Positions 37,901-47,829 of a DNA stretch of 64,000 nucleotides are shown here, one piece after another. The stretch spans positions 62,001 through 126,000 of the forward strand of contig SSNU01000069.1 of assembly GCA_012064415.1 (NCBI GenBank), given 5' to 3'. The position numbers and the translations under genes are program-made. Below the pieces are notes generated by a model that searched no databases, was not told the origin of the DNA, and saw nothing but the letters and a program-made list of their open reading frames with translations. Positions within the stretch are counted from its first letter, which is position 1. Each line of letters opens with the position of its first letter. The stretch is from Gyrodactylus bullatarudis. Taxonomy: Eukaryota; Platyhelminthes; Monogenea; Gyrodactylidea; Gyrodactylidae.

Positions 37901-38741
37901 TTATTTTCAGCTTGGAGAGTCTGTTTATTTCAGTGCTGTTCTTGCTTCACGTCGATCCCGGGCCAAATGGAGGGCTACAAGGGTCTGGAAGGAAGACGAT
38001 CATATAACTCTGCGATCAATATTCCGAATGCACGGTTACGCGCCATCAGAGAAAGAACCAATTGCTGAACCATTGAAACGATGTAATTCAATATCCGGTG
38101 TTCCTCCAAATACTACAAATTCCTCTGATGGCCTACACAATAATACAAACTACTATTCCCAAGATGATTGTGCTGTAATGCATTTGAATGGAAATCTCAA
38201 TAATATGTGTCATGAAGCCTTTAGTGATGACGAAGAAAACAATCGTTTCCTTGGTGATCAAGAACTTGGTCTATCTTTGCTTTCTCTAGCCGATCTTGAT
38301 AATATTGACAAGCCAAACGGTGTAGATAACGAGGATACTGATCTTTGTGACAATCCTCATCATCATGAGGTTCAGAAAAAGATGTCCCTGCCAAATGAAG
38401 ATGAAACGTTGGATCATATAACGAATCTTCCTATTGAAAGCAATAATAATAGTCAAGCTACAACAATTACTACAACAAATACATCTTCCAAGAGTTCCTC
38501 AAGCCGAAAGGATGAGAATAGTGGAACTTCTTCAAAGAGTATCGCTTGTCAGACAATTATAACTGGACGTCTTAATCCCAAGTATTTATACAAGGGTGAT
38601 TTATGTTCATTAGATGAGACTTTTGATGATCCAAGTATCTCAGACAGTCTTATTGATCCAGCTACTAGTCCTTTACCCATTCAAAGTCTCTTATTATCCA
38701 ACGGTCTTGATGTCACAAAAGACCAAGTTAAATCATCTTGA
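28941..38741 (+). CDS. Egalitarian-like protein without exonuclease domain (779 aa)
   Basis: Exons 28941-29225, 29947-30907, 33467-33729 and 37911-38741 give 780 codons with matching phases (0, 1, 0). Three related segments of about 80 residues occur early: each has an N-terminal helix, a variable middle and a closing pattern L..FL..P..F followed by a short strand (FLKNYPSLFCIQDNLV; LLKRHPDVFIISEDHVSLV; FLSKHLIFFEKI). Arthropod Egalitarian has similar repeats ahead of its DEDD exonuclease domain, and GTHPGLILKRLFRAP is reminiscent of it. No exonuclease domain follows here. Instead there is a compact domain (about residues 465-530) with WGIIDLGQHEHVFFD and SRAKWRATRVWKE, perhaps an OB/cold-shock-like fold, then an acidic disordered tail. 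RNA binding is inferred. Family assignment is tentative. Introns 2 and 3 (2.6 and 4.2 kb) are filled with foldback repeats. Confidence 0.5.
31398..33162. repeat. Composite nest of foldback elements with LINE insertion
   Basis: The outer ends match the family termini (TAAAGCTAGTT at 31398, AACTAGCTTTA at 33152-33162). Inside are two further inverted pairs: 31917-32110 against 32283-32486, and about 32487-32740 against 32840-33090. The second pair is so well preserved that the two arms encode the same stretch of spurious translation in opposite orientation. A LINE reverse-transcriptase fragment lies at 31518-31919. The nest sits in intron 2 of the Egalitarian-like gene. Confidence 0.65.
31518..31919 (-). 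mobile_element. Fragment of a non-LTR retrotransposon ORF2 (C-terminal of RT)
   Basis: The minus-strand translation reads IKSKFDYCAAL near the start, then KIERIQYRFLKSCFG. This is the pattern found just after the reverse transcriptase palm in Jockey/CR1-like LINEs (V.P.L.YC..VW, then L..VQ...L). About 130 residues are open; the YxDD palm and endonuclease are missing. It is a 5'-truncated relic on the strand opposite to the host gene. The exact clade cannot be told from this. Confidence 0.55.
33806..35090. repeat. Diverged foldback element, copy 4
   Basis: Starts with a degenerate version of the terminus (AATGGGAATTGATAATTTTA) and shows inverted similarity between about 34500-34700 and 34800-35070 (AACCGATTTGATTTTCGAAAA against its diverged complement). 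It belongs to the subfamily with GAATTTATGATTTT-type ends. The boundaries are approximate. In intron 3 of the Egalitarian-like gene. Confidence 0.4.
35935..36087. repeat. Long imperfect hairpin
   Basis: The left arm 35935-35992 and right arm 36028-36087 are inverted copies at roughly 80-85% identity; both contain CTGGAGTCAT.CTGTAGTT followed by AACAAACGAA. The loop is about 35 bp. It may be a small foldback element or a hairpin RNA source; it lacks the family termini. Confidence 0.6.
36748..37326. repeat. Foldback element, subfamily 2
   Basis: Left arm 36748-36872 and right arm 37047-37168 are inverted copies containing AAAGTGGGAGGCTGATCGAAA and its complement. The right side runs on to a terminus ending TCATATCAATTAGCTTTA at 37326. 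In intron 3 of the Egalitarian-like gene. Confidence 0.65.
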
Positions 38742-39375
38742 TATGTTTGATACTATAACCCATTCCCAATCTGGCCAGCCTACCATTGTATTATCGCATT
38801 ATATCATCCCTTGCACCAGAAGAACAGTGCATTTTTCTTTTTTTAAACAAACAAACAAACAATATTTTTAGAATAAGGAAATAACAATGTCACTCTCGAT
38901 TGAAAAGTCTTCCTTCCAATCAGATTGTCTCTCGTAGACCTAACAATTGCTAGTTGAATTGCTGGCTAAAACGAAGCACTTTAGTACATGAGTAATACTC
39001 ATTGAGTATTCATGAAATTGTGATATGTTTAAAGCCCTTGTTATGTCATGTAATTTGCCATATTGACTTATACATTTTGCAATTACTTTTTTATTCAAGC
39101 TGTTTGCTCATACTGTATTTAGAAGCAATCTTTTTATTCTAATGTAATTTTCATTTTCATCCACATACAGATTATAGACTAAAAACCTATTTAAAAAGAC
39201 AATTTTTATAGAATATTATAACCATAAAGTTTTTTAAAACAAAGTTCAGAGATTAATAAAAAAAGTAATTTTGATCTATTGAAAATAAATCAAACAAGTT
39301 TATCCACAAATTATTAATAAAGAAAAGCACTGCTACTTTTATTTATTTAAAGTTGGATATTTTACTAAATAATTA
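38742..39375. other. 3' flank of the Egalitarian-like gene
   Basis: AT-rich and non-coding. A poly(A) signal AATAAA at 39255 is the best candidate end. A short ACAAA run lies at 38848-38862. Confidence 0.4.
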
Positions 39376-39774
39376 TTACTGACTATCAGATCTTGCCCAA
39401 ATACCTTGGCCCTCTGTCCAAATTTTTTTAATTTCCAAATTGATCTTGGTCTCCTTGGCTTTCTCGGTTAGACCATTATCTCGTTTTTCCATCTGAAGAT
39501 ATTACATTGTATACAGTTATAATTATCATCAATAATAAAAGATTATTTCATTAAAAACAGAAAAAACAAAAAAGTATACATAATTTGTATTCATCTATAT
39601 ATTTAAAGTGTTTTAATATTCTATTATGCTATCATGGCAATTTGTATAAAAAATCAAGAGAATTTATTCACATACTTTACGACACACATAAAGACACAAA
39701 TTTTTACATATTAATAAGGAACAAGTTGAGTTGTTATTACTGATTGCATTGACATTGGAAGAGTGTGCAAAAGT
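39376..39774 (-). CDS. Two exon-like segments, 3' end of an unidentified gene (partial)
   Basis: Segment 1 (39774-39676) has an acceptor (TTGTTTTCAG) and donor (AAA|GTATGTG). Segment 2 (39492-39376) has an acceptor (ATCTTCAG) and ends in TAA. Both are open in phase 0 and join over a 183-nt intron. The predicted C-terminus is rich in charged residues (EKAKETKINLEIKKIW, then TEGQGIWARSDSQ) after a Cys-containing segment. The upstream exons were not found within the next kilobases. It is not recognised, and it could be a chance combination, but the last 39 codons look coding. Confidence 0.3.
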
Positions 39775-40169
39775 CTGAAAACAAGAGAGTATTATTGTTT
39801 CCCAATACAATTTTACCTTTGATCAGATATAACGAATAACCAATGATTATGATTTTTTAATATATTACATCATAGTCTTATTTGAAAAAAACCAAATAAT
39901 AACAGTGTACTCGTTATTTTGTAATTGACTGTTAACTTGATTTTAAAATTTCATTATATAACGGGAGAAATAGAAGAAAAAGTGGAAAAATACAAGAAAT
40001 ACCCCAATTTTTGTCATCTTATTTGAAAGTGGAGAGAGTCTTCACACATTTCATTGAAAACAACATCCATTAGTAATAACAACAGAAAAAGAACCTTAAA
40101 TACAGAACTACATGAAGAAAAGAAATAAACAAATTTTTCATAGAAAACGTCTTTTTGAAATTACCAAAA

Positions 40170-40665
40170 AAAGCTAGTATGAAGATAGGAATTTATGATT
40201 TTACGATGATTAAGATACGAACAAAATATGTGAAAATGGCATATTTCAAATCTCGAGTTAGCGCCAAATAAACAAGTTGAAAATTTTTGTTGATTTCTAA
40301 GTCAGAAAGTGATCAAATGTCGATTATAGAATCACGATTAGACAAGGAAACCGATTATCACTATAAAAGTTGTGATAAACTCTTCCATATTCAAATTTCA
40401 TTGATTTTCAAGGACTAAAAATGATCAAGAAATCTGATTCAGCAAATTTGATTTCTGTGTCTAATCGTGATTCCAGAAATCAAAATTTGATCACTCTCTG
40501 AAATCAACATCAAATTTCAATTTGGCGCTAACTCTAGATTTGAAATATGCCATTTTCTCATATTTCTTTTCTTCGTGTCGTCCAAAAAACCTTGACCAAA
40601 TTAGATTTCTTGATGAAAAATTTGAGAATTTTGTATCAAAAATAGATTCCCATCTTCATATTGAC
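40170..40665. repeat. Foldback element, subfamily 2, complete copy
   Basis: Begins AAAGCTAGTATGAAGATAGG and ends with the inverse (CCCATCTTCATATTGAC). Inside, GAAAGTGATCAAATG and the shared GCGCCAAAT / ATTTGGCGC blocks form inverted arms. About 500 bp, non-coding. Confidence 0.65.
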
Positions 40666-41685
40666 AAGGACTACATTCGAAAGAGGGCAATTTGTAATTA
40701 TTTATTACTACAGTATTGGAAAAACATTTAATTTCCTTGTTTTTATATCTGCATTGTAAGCAGAAATTCAATTGGGCAGAGGGAGTGAGAGTGCTTGTCA
40801 CGAAGAATATGTCGTGAGGAGAAATTCTTTGCCCTCTTATCGATCCTGATACAGTGTGCACACTCCTGCTAGCTTTATAAAAAAGTGTACTTTAAGTCTT
40901 TTAAGAAGTGAGAACTTTACCACCACTAAAATCCAGTGCTTATTCACAAACAATTGTCAATATGATTTAATTTATTAGTCTCTGAATGAACCTCATACTT
41001 ATACCTTCAGGAATCTAGCTGTAATGTTAAAAGAATTAAATCAATTGAGAGAAAGAAAACACAAGATTTGTTGATTAATTTCTCATTAACTTGAATACTT
41101 TCTCTTTGAATATGGTACCCCTATATTAGTGGAATTTTAAAGTTTATTCCTATTGATTAATTTTTTTTGAAATTAACTTTTTCATTACAAACGAGAAGAA
41201 TAAACACGATTTCTTGATTTATTATTAGAAAAATTTTGCGCAGTCATGCACAATGAAATCTGAAAGGTTCGTAGAGTTTGGTGTGAAAGTGAGAAATATA
41301 AAAAATAGTTTGATTTCAAACCTGGGGATTTTAGAATAATTTGAAATTCACTACAAAAAAACGCCTCAATATCTATCCCATTGTTTTATTATTAGAAAAT
41401 GAATTAATCCAATAAATTCTCATATTAATCTTTAATGTATGCATATTTTATACTATTAATTATAATTATTATTTTCTCAGACTAAATTTTTTATATATTC
41501 TTTTCAAGGGGAAAAATTGGTGTGAGAAAATTAATTGACGTCGACTAATTTGAAAAAAACGAGTACACCAATGTAACAAAATTCTTATAAAACTTTTTTT
41601 GAGTGAAATCATTTAGAGAATATAGAAAATTTTTTTTCTAAAATCTCTTGAATGAGAAAAAAATTTTGAAAACTATTAGAAGATT

Positions 41686-41844
41686 TTAATTTTCTGTAAT
41701 AGACAACGCCTCGTATGTCGCTATTTTCATCTTGAGCGAAAGAAAATAAATCTTCTTCAGAGGTTGAGACAAATTGTAGATTTGATCAAGTCTGTGTCCA
41801 ATCAAAGGTCCAATAATAGAACCAAGATCACTTTCAATCTCAGA
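41686..41844 (-). other. Exon-like open stretch of 52 codons
   Basis: An acceptor-like CTTTTAG precedes an open frame that ends in TAA. The translation has amphipathic helix-like segments (IIGPLIGHRLDQIYNL; LKKIYFLSLKMKIATYEALS). In this AT-rich DNA a 52-codon open run is uncommon but expected occasionally. It might be a terminal exon or gene relic; no partner exon was found. Confidence 0.25.
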
Positions 41845-43529
41845 CTAAAAGATATACCTTTAAAAACTATTACTGAGAATAATTTCCGATGAGAAATTGA
41901 AATATTGAATAGATGATTTTCTTTTATTTTCAATAGATTTGATGTTGACTTAGATGCTAAAATCATATAACACTATTTAAGAAATGCAAAATAAGGTCGG
42001 AAGAGGAAGTTTGGCTTAATGATAGTTGATGTGACCCCAATATGGTAGATTTTACCGCCAAATATTATTCCAAACAACTAAAAATCCTTATTGATCAAAG
42101 ACTCTTCTAGACATTCTAATGTCAAAGTCATCTAATTTATTAATAAATGAATACACATCAGACTTTCTCCAATGTGTAATATTTGTCAAAATTTTATAAA
42201 CTAAGAATTATTCATAATCATCTCAATTATTATTGACTGACACCTGGAAATATTATCCTTTCAATAAGTCGTTAGTTTTAGTAAATTTCACGTTAGAACA
42301 ATGTAATGTAGTTTTTTTAGCATTTAAGAGATATCAGAAGGAAAGTTAAACTGTTTAAGTCTCAGAGAATATTTTTTCGTCTTTCTTTTAGACAAACTGA
42401 TTACGAATCTATGACCAGTTTAACCCAATTTTTTTATAGTTCAAGAGTTATCGATCGAAATAGTATCATTTTTTGATCCAAAAATCAGCTATTTCTCAAA
42501 CATTCCTCAACAGATAGGTTTCATCTTTCTCAGATTCCGAATATTTCCGAATCGTCACAATTCGACTACAGGTATAAACAAAAATAAAAAAGTTCAAGTT
42601 TGATTTATAGTATAGAAATCCTACATATTGTTAAAATGAAATAACAAGCTTCCTTTATTAAATTTTATCATGTCTATTCCTCAGGTTAACTTGTATAGAA
42701 ATTAACTATAGATAAGAATACACTCCTATGAAAATCCTAGATATCCTTAGAGATGGTTCTTGCGAAAAAGAACGTTTCAAATTTTATTTTAGATACGTTG
42801 TGAACTTTTGAATTTTAATTTGAATAAGATTCTTCATAAGTTTATCGAAAATTACACTGTGTGTCAAAAAAATAGGTCTCGGAATAATAGGGTTTCAAGA
42901 CCATATTCTGCAAAATTTGACGCTGATTCCGAATCTGGTCTCAGAATTCCGTTATCATGCTTCGTTTGGGAGAAAAAAATTCAAAAATGCCATTTTGCAT
43001 ATAATTGAGCTTAAAATTACATTAAATTAAATTTTAAAATTAATTATACCGGAATAAAATTAACATTAATTAATAGAACAATTAATTCTGCGTCGATTGA
43101 TGTATGGCAAGGCTACGCAAATATTTGTATTACGCGGGAAATCACAAAATGAGTACTTGAAAGTCCCAATTTATGTGAAAAAAATCAAGAAATTTTATGA
43201 CTTTCTATCAACTTACAGGCTTATTAAGAATAAATTCCAGAATGTTAAACATGGATCTAGATCAAAATTTTGTGCTGTTTCGAATGAGACTATTTTCGGA
43301 ACAATTATAATTATTATTCTTTACTTGTTAAAAAAATAATACATGTGGAAATTAGTCTAATCCGTCTTTCAATGGGCTTGTTATTTATTTTTGTTCATCT
43401 GGAAATTTATTTTTATTACTACAATTATTGATCTTCTAAAATGAATAATATTCCATGTAGGAAGGAGAGAATTCAATCTCTGCTTTTCTGCATCATATGA
43501 CGATGAAGAAGCTGTCCAGACATGGGATC

Positions 43530-43553
43530 CGTCTTTCTTTCTTTCTTTCTTTC
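43530..43553 (+). repeat. (CTTT)n microsatellite
   Basis: About five to six uninterrupted CTTT units in otherwise complex sequence. Confidence 0.8.
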
Positions 43554-44218
43554 TCTACATCTTTACTTCTATCGAAGAATATATTATCGATTACAAAATT
43601 ACCAATTATTACTATAATTACTGTAAAAAATAATGAGATTACATCATCATAAGAATAGCTTTAAATAAGATCAAATTTATATTTTCTCTGTGTAGTTTTT
43701 ACAAGATACCAGTTTTTGAACGATAATATTGTCGAACTTCATCAAGAATATCATCAGACTGAGTGGTCAGTTACAAATCATTCCTTTCAACAAAAGACAG
43801 AAACAATTATCAGATTGAGCACAATAATGATTTCAATTTAGTTCCCATACCCCCTTACCTGAAGAAATCCAAGTATCAAAATCAACCAATGGAAGGGCTC
43901 AGAATATTGCATTGTAATAATATTTAAATGTTAACCGGGGTAGAGTCTGAAGAGACCCGGCGAAATATAACATTTACCACTAAAATATACGCTCGCTTTC
44001 TCGAACATTCCTTATGAGTTTAGATACCAACAATAATATCAGTTTTTCTTTCTAAATTTTACGAAATTAGTTTTTTCATTAGAACCAAAATTTCTCTTCA
44101 AGTTTGAAAATTCTAAATTTTTATTAGATCAAGAACACAAATATGTTTAAAATTTTTAGGAATAAAGATCATGATGCTTACTTTTACAGTTTGAAGAAAG
44201 AAATTATTTATAAGAAAT

Positions 44219-44358
44219 TTCAAACTTTGATTTGACACCAAATTCCCATTTTTCGAAATTTTAGCTGAGATCTTTTATAAAAGAATAATTATTGATTTGA
44301 ATGTGAGAGGCGGTCAAAAGAAGTTTTTCATGATCAGAATTAGACAAGAAATTTAGCA
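44219..44358. repeat. Fragment of subfamily 2 foldback element
   Basis: One diverged arm: CACCAAATTCCCATTTTTCGA, then GTGAGAGGCGGTCAAAAGA, then ATCAGAATTAGACAAG, in the same order as at 36.8 kb and 40.2 kb. No opposite arm was seen. Confidence 0.5.
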
Positions 44359-44769
44359 ATTGCTTAACTACACACCTAAAAAGTCGTCACAAATTCAAGA
44401 AGATTATAGGAAAACACGCCATAAATTATATAGAGAATATTTTAACTACAATTGTATTCAATAAAAACTGTTATGATTTTTTTCTTTACACGTGATAAAC
44501 GAAAATTCTTCCATTTCAACGAGATATCCCTGGATATACTTCTCGTGAGATATTCTAAAATACCCTTTTATTCAAGTATGTAAAAGCCTTTGAGTCACTA
44601 GAAGGTAAGGGGAAATTTTCAACCTCATATTAGTACCAACTTTTCTGATAGAACTATCAATTCTAAGCATTATTTTGTATTGAAGCATGCATGAAAATGC
44701 TTCACCATTATGTCATTCAGTTTTAAAAATCCAGAGTTTTTCAAATCGCCGCTCAATTTTCAATGAATT

Positions 44770-45000
44770 CTTACTACGCAATCACTAAAATCCGGTTTAT
44801 ACTGGCCATTTAATGAGTTCTTGAAGTTTTATTTTCAAAAATAGTTTTAATATCATTAACCTTCATGGTAAATTTCGTCGTTTTATCATGTCCGTGGGAT
44901 ATTGTGGGAAAAACGGGCAATGACATGATGGAGAATGACTTCCACGCTTAAAAAATATGCAAGACATGATCTGAGTACTAAATTTTATCAGAAAAGTAAG
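44770..45000 (+). repeat. Dispersed repeat, copy B
   Basis: Same-strand partner of 6322-6540. It shares the CGCAATCACT start, the CATGTCCGTGGGATATTGTG core and the ACATGATCTGAGTAC end. Confidence 0.65.
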
Positions 45001-46144
45001 TACTCTAGTGAGTTGTTCGGAGAAAAAATACTTAATAATATTAGTAATATTCAATTTCTTTTTAAGAGTTATGGTAAATTTTATAAGAGTAAGCTGATTA
45101 AAAAAAGAATATTGATTTTATAGGGGTGCATTCATCACCTTTGGGATACGTTAGTTTTATAGGAATCTGATTGGTCATCCAATTAAGTTTAGATTGAGAT
45201 TTTATAGATTAGATGAATTCGTTTAGACTCTTGAAGAAAGTTTCTAATCTAGGGTGGGCAAAGAACTTATCTAATTAATGAATTATATCAAAAATTGCTT
45301 AAACTACATAATTTGTACTGATAGATTTACATACTGCTAAGTGGAATCGACAAATCTCAATTTTTTAAAACCCTTTTCATGTGCGCAATTCTCCTCATAC
45401 ACACTCCCTCTGGTGAGAGTGCAGTGCACACTAGCATTAAATCATAATTATATTGAAGATATGTTCTGATGATGTATATGCATTAGATATTGGCTAAAAT
45501 ATATAGATATGTTTTTAACGTTAAATTCTATTTATTGATTGAACTAAATACATAGTTTCTATATATATATACACATTGTATGTATTTATGGATAAAAGCT
45601 ATATATGGCAATATGCCTCTTGAAAATTTATATTTTCCCCTGATCTCTTTTTCTCTGTCTTCATTTCTTCTGTGTAATACACAATGTGTATGCTTTGAAT
45701 TTTTGTGTTTCTTTACTTCTCGCTTTTGTTGTTGAACTACTATTCAGTAGTTCTTAATAGGAGAAGAGAAATCGTATATATTTTCACTCTTTAAATCTAT
45801 ATATCGATATGGAAATTTCCAAGCTTATCTTATTGAATAGATATCATTGATTTCATTCATGATAACTTTTTCATTAATAACGTAATATTAAGTTAGGAGT
45901 ACAATATCAAATGTAAACATTATCGAAAAGTGTACAAGAATCAATGTGTAATATTAAACTGAATTATTATTTTTATATTATTCACAAAAAAAGTCTTTAC
46001 TTTTTTCATTTGCTTAAAAATAGATTCAAGTTTAGGTCAAAATTTCCGATTTAAAGATTAGGATATTTTTTCTTGGTTGAAACTTATTATCACAGGTTAT
46101 TACCATGTCCGCATGAAATCTAACGGAGATTGTCTTCTCAGACC

Positions 46145-46323
46145 TAGAAGTTATAATTCGGATAAGTAAGTGTCAATTCCATAAGAGATTCAAGTAATAT
46201 TCCTTGTGTTTCTTTCTTATTAAGACTCGTTAGAACACCATAGCCACGTTACGAACCTTGGTCTTCAAAGTCTTGGTAAAGCTTCTAACCACTAGGCCAT
46301 GCTTATCCGAATTCTAACTTCTA
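46145..46323 (-). repeat. tRNA-derived SINE-like repeat flanked by 22-bp inverted repeats
   Basis: The minus strand reads TGGCCTAGTGGTTAGAAG, a good pol III A box, then after about 30 bp GGTTCGTAACG, a B box. This is the arrangement of a tRNA-derived SINE head. No closed acceptor stem forms, so it is not a functional tRNA. The element is bounded by TAGAAGTTATAATTCGGATAAG (46145-46166) and its inverse (46302-46323), which match at 21 of 22 positions. Confidence 0.55.
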
Positions 46324-46871
46324 ATAATCTGTAACCAAACTTTGCTAGTAGGTTAAATGTCTAAAAAAAATTTCAAGGCTCCAGTAATAAGAGGGTTTAT
46401 AAGAGAGTGAAAATTTATTAAGTCAAAATTCTCAGGCTAGAAAAAAATTAAGTTAAAATTTTACTTATTTTCAAAGTATTTTAAATCTCTGAAAACACTA
46501 TAATTTCTAGATTAACATTGTTTATTCTCAGACATTGAGAACTTCTGTTTACAATATTTTTATTGTTTTTCTTTCAGTTACAATTTTTTTAATTTACCAA
46601 TTTAAATAAGTGTCAAAACTCATGAGTCATGATAGAGGTTAAATTTAAGATTCTTCGTTAGTCTTTGATAGAAAACTTTATTTATTTATTCAGTTAGTCA
46701 ATCTCGAAATTAAAAATACAAAAATGAATCTTGGTTATTAAGTATAATATGGTTTAATAAAATAATTAGAATTTATATCTGATGATAGTAGAATTAAGAT
46801 GTAAAGGAATCCGCAGATGTTGCGAATTTGTAAACCAGAGAGGGAGTAGATGTCAATGTTGAAACTGGCCT

Positions 46872-47078
46872 TCAGGACAAGAGTGTTGTTAAGTGAACTT
46901 CAATTTGTTCCTGGTAAGGTAAGGGAACAACGAGAATTCTTTGCATTGAATCTGGAGAGAGATTGAGAAGACAAGCATTAGTCTTCATCGGCTTAATGAA
47001 TTTATATATCCCAATTTTTGTCTCGTCCAGTAGAAAATCATTGATCAGTGATGATTTAAACCGATTTCCTTTTAAATG
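46872..47078 (-). other. Open stretch of 68 codons, unassigned
   Basis: The minus-strand frame is open from just after a TAA to a TGA and lacks an ATG near its start. It contains NDFLLDETKIGIYKFIKPM and RILVVPLPYQEQIEVHL, which look protein-like. It may be a relic of a mobile element or an exon. It is not recognised. Confidence 0.2.
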
Positions 47079-47423
47079 TTACCCCTCTTTTAACCTACCC
47101 TTCTTCTAACTGTGTGCAAAGAATTGATGACAGGATGACCTAAAATATTAAACCCTAAGTATGGCTTTAGCAGTCAAATAAATAATAATTTATGATATAG
47201 TCAGGATTTACCTTAGTAAAAATATATCCTCATATGACAGAAATTTTTTTTCTAAGGATTTTATCTTGAAACCAAATTTTTTCAGGATAATTTACACCTT
47301 ATATTACCTTTTATTATCGACATAATTAAGGTTTTTAAGAAATCCAGGCATGTTGAAATTCAATGCAGATGGAATTAATACATTTTTTTGGAAATATTTT
47401 TGGTTACAGGAACTTTAAATCAG

Positions 47424-47652
47424 AAAGAATATTTATGTTGGCATTAATCTTGATAGTCCATGGCTAAAGGAATGGCTTGTTAAACTTATTACTCGTAATT
47501 TTAACCTTGGCCTGGTCCGAATGGCTTTAGATGGTAAGAAAAGAAGTCTTTCAAGTACTCCTCAATTAAAGAAAGGGCATAACTCAACAAATGAAGAATC
47601 GTTGTTAAGATATTTTGAATCGAAAAGTTTGCAAAATCCTTCTTTCAGTTAA
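47424..47652 (+). CDS. Terminal exon of an unidentified host gene (76 codons, partial)
   Basis: The frame is open from an AG at 47422-47423 to TAA at 47650-47652. Its composition looks like real protein: VGINLDSPWLKEWLVKL, NFNLGLVRMALDGKKR, then a polar tail ending LRYFESKSLQNPSFS. An internal GTAAGA (47533) could be a donor but reading through keeps the frame. No upstream exon was identified, so the gene is partial and possibly a relic. A Gypsy element is inserted 14 bp after its stop, and an AATAAA lies just beyond the 3' LTR, as expected if the element landed in the 3' UTR. Confidence 0.4.
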
Positions 47653-47666
47653 ACATATTAGAACCT

Positions 47667-47829
47667 TGATTTATATTGACGCTAAAATTATTGTTTGTAA
47701 TAATATTTAACTTTAAAAGTACTATTGATTTGTTTAAAATGAAAGATAAAAAAGCAGTTTATTTTGGAGTTCAAATTCAAGTCTTGTCAATCTCACTATC
47801 ATTAGTCAATCTAAGTTGAATATAAATCA
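47667..47829 (+). repeat. 5' LTR (163 bp)
   Basis: TG...CA ends, one mismatch to the 3' LTR. Unusually short for a coding Gypsy element. Its last base supplies the A of the Gag start codon. Confidence 0.95.

Larger units (their letters stand above)
39775..47418. other. Gene-poor repeat-rich interval
   Basis: Apart from the repeats and weak exon-like stretches listed separately, this 7.6 kb is AT-rich with only short frames of low-complexity composition. I see no conserved protein, tRNA or other RNA gene in it. Confidence 0.45.

Noticed and set aside
43097..43339. 80-codon open frame
   Set aside because: Lys/Ile-rich translation, no splice context, no recognisable motif; expected by chance in several kilobases of such DNA.
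46190..46302. A functional tRNA gene on the minus strand
   Set aside because: A and B boxes are present but no acceptor or anticodon stem closes properly; better read as a tRNA-derived repeat.
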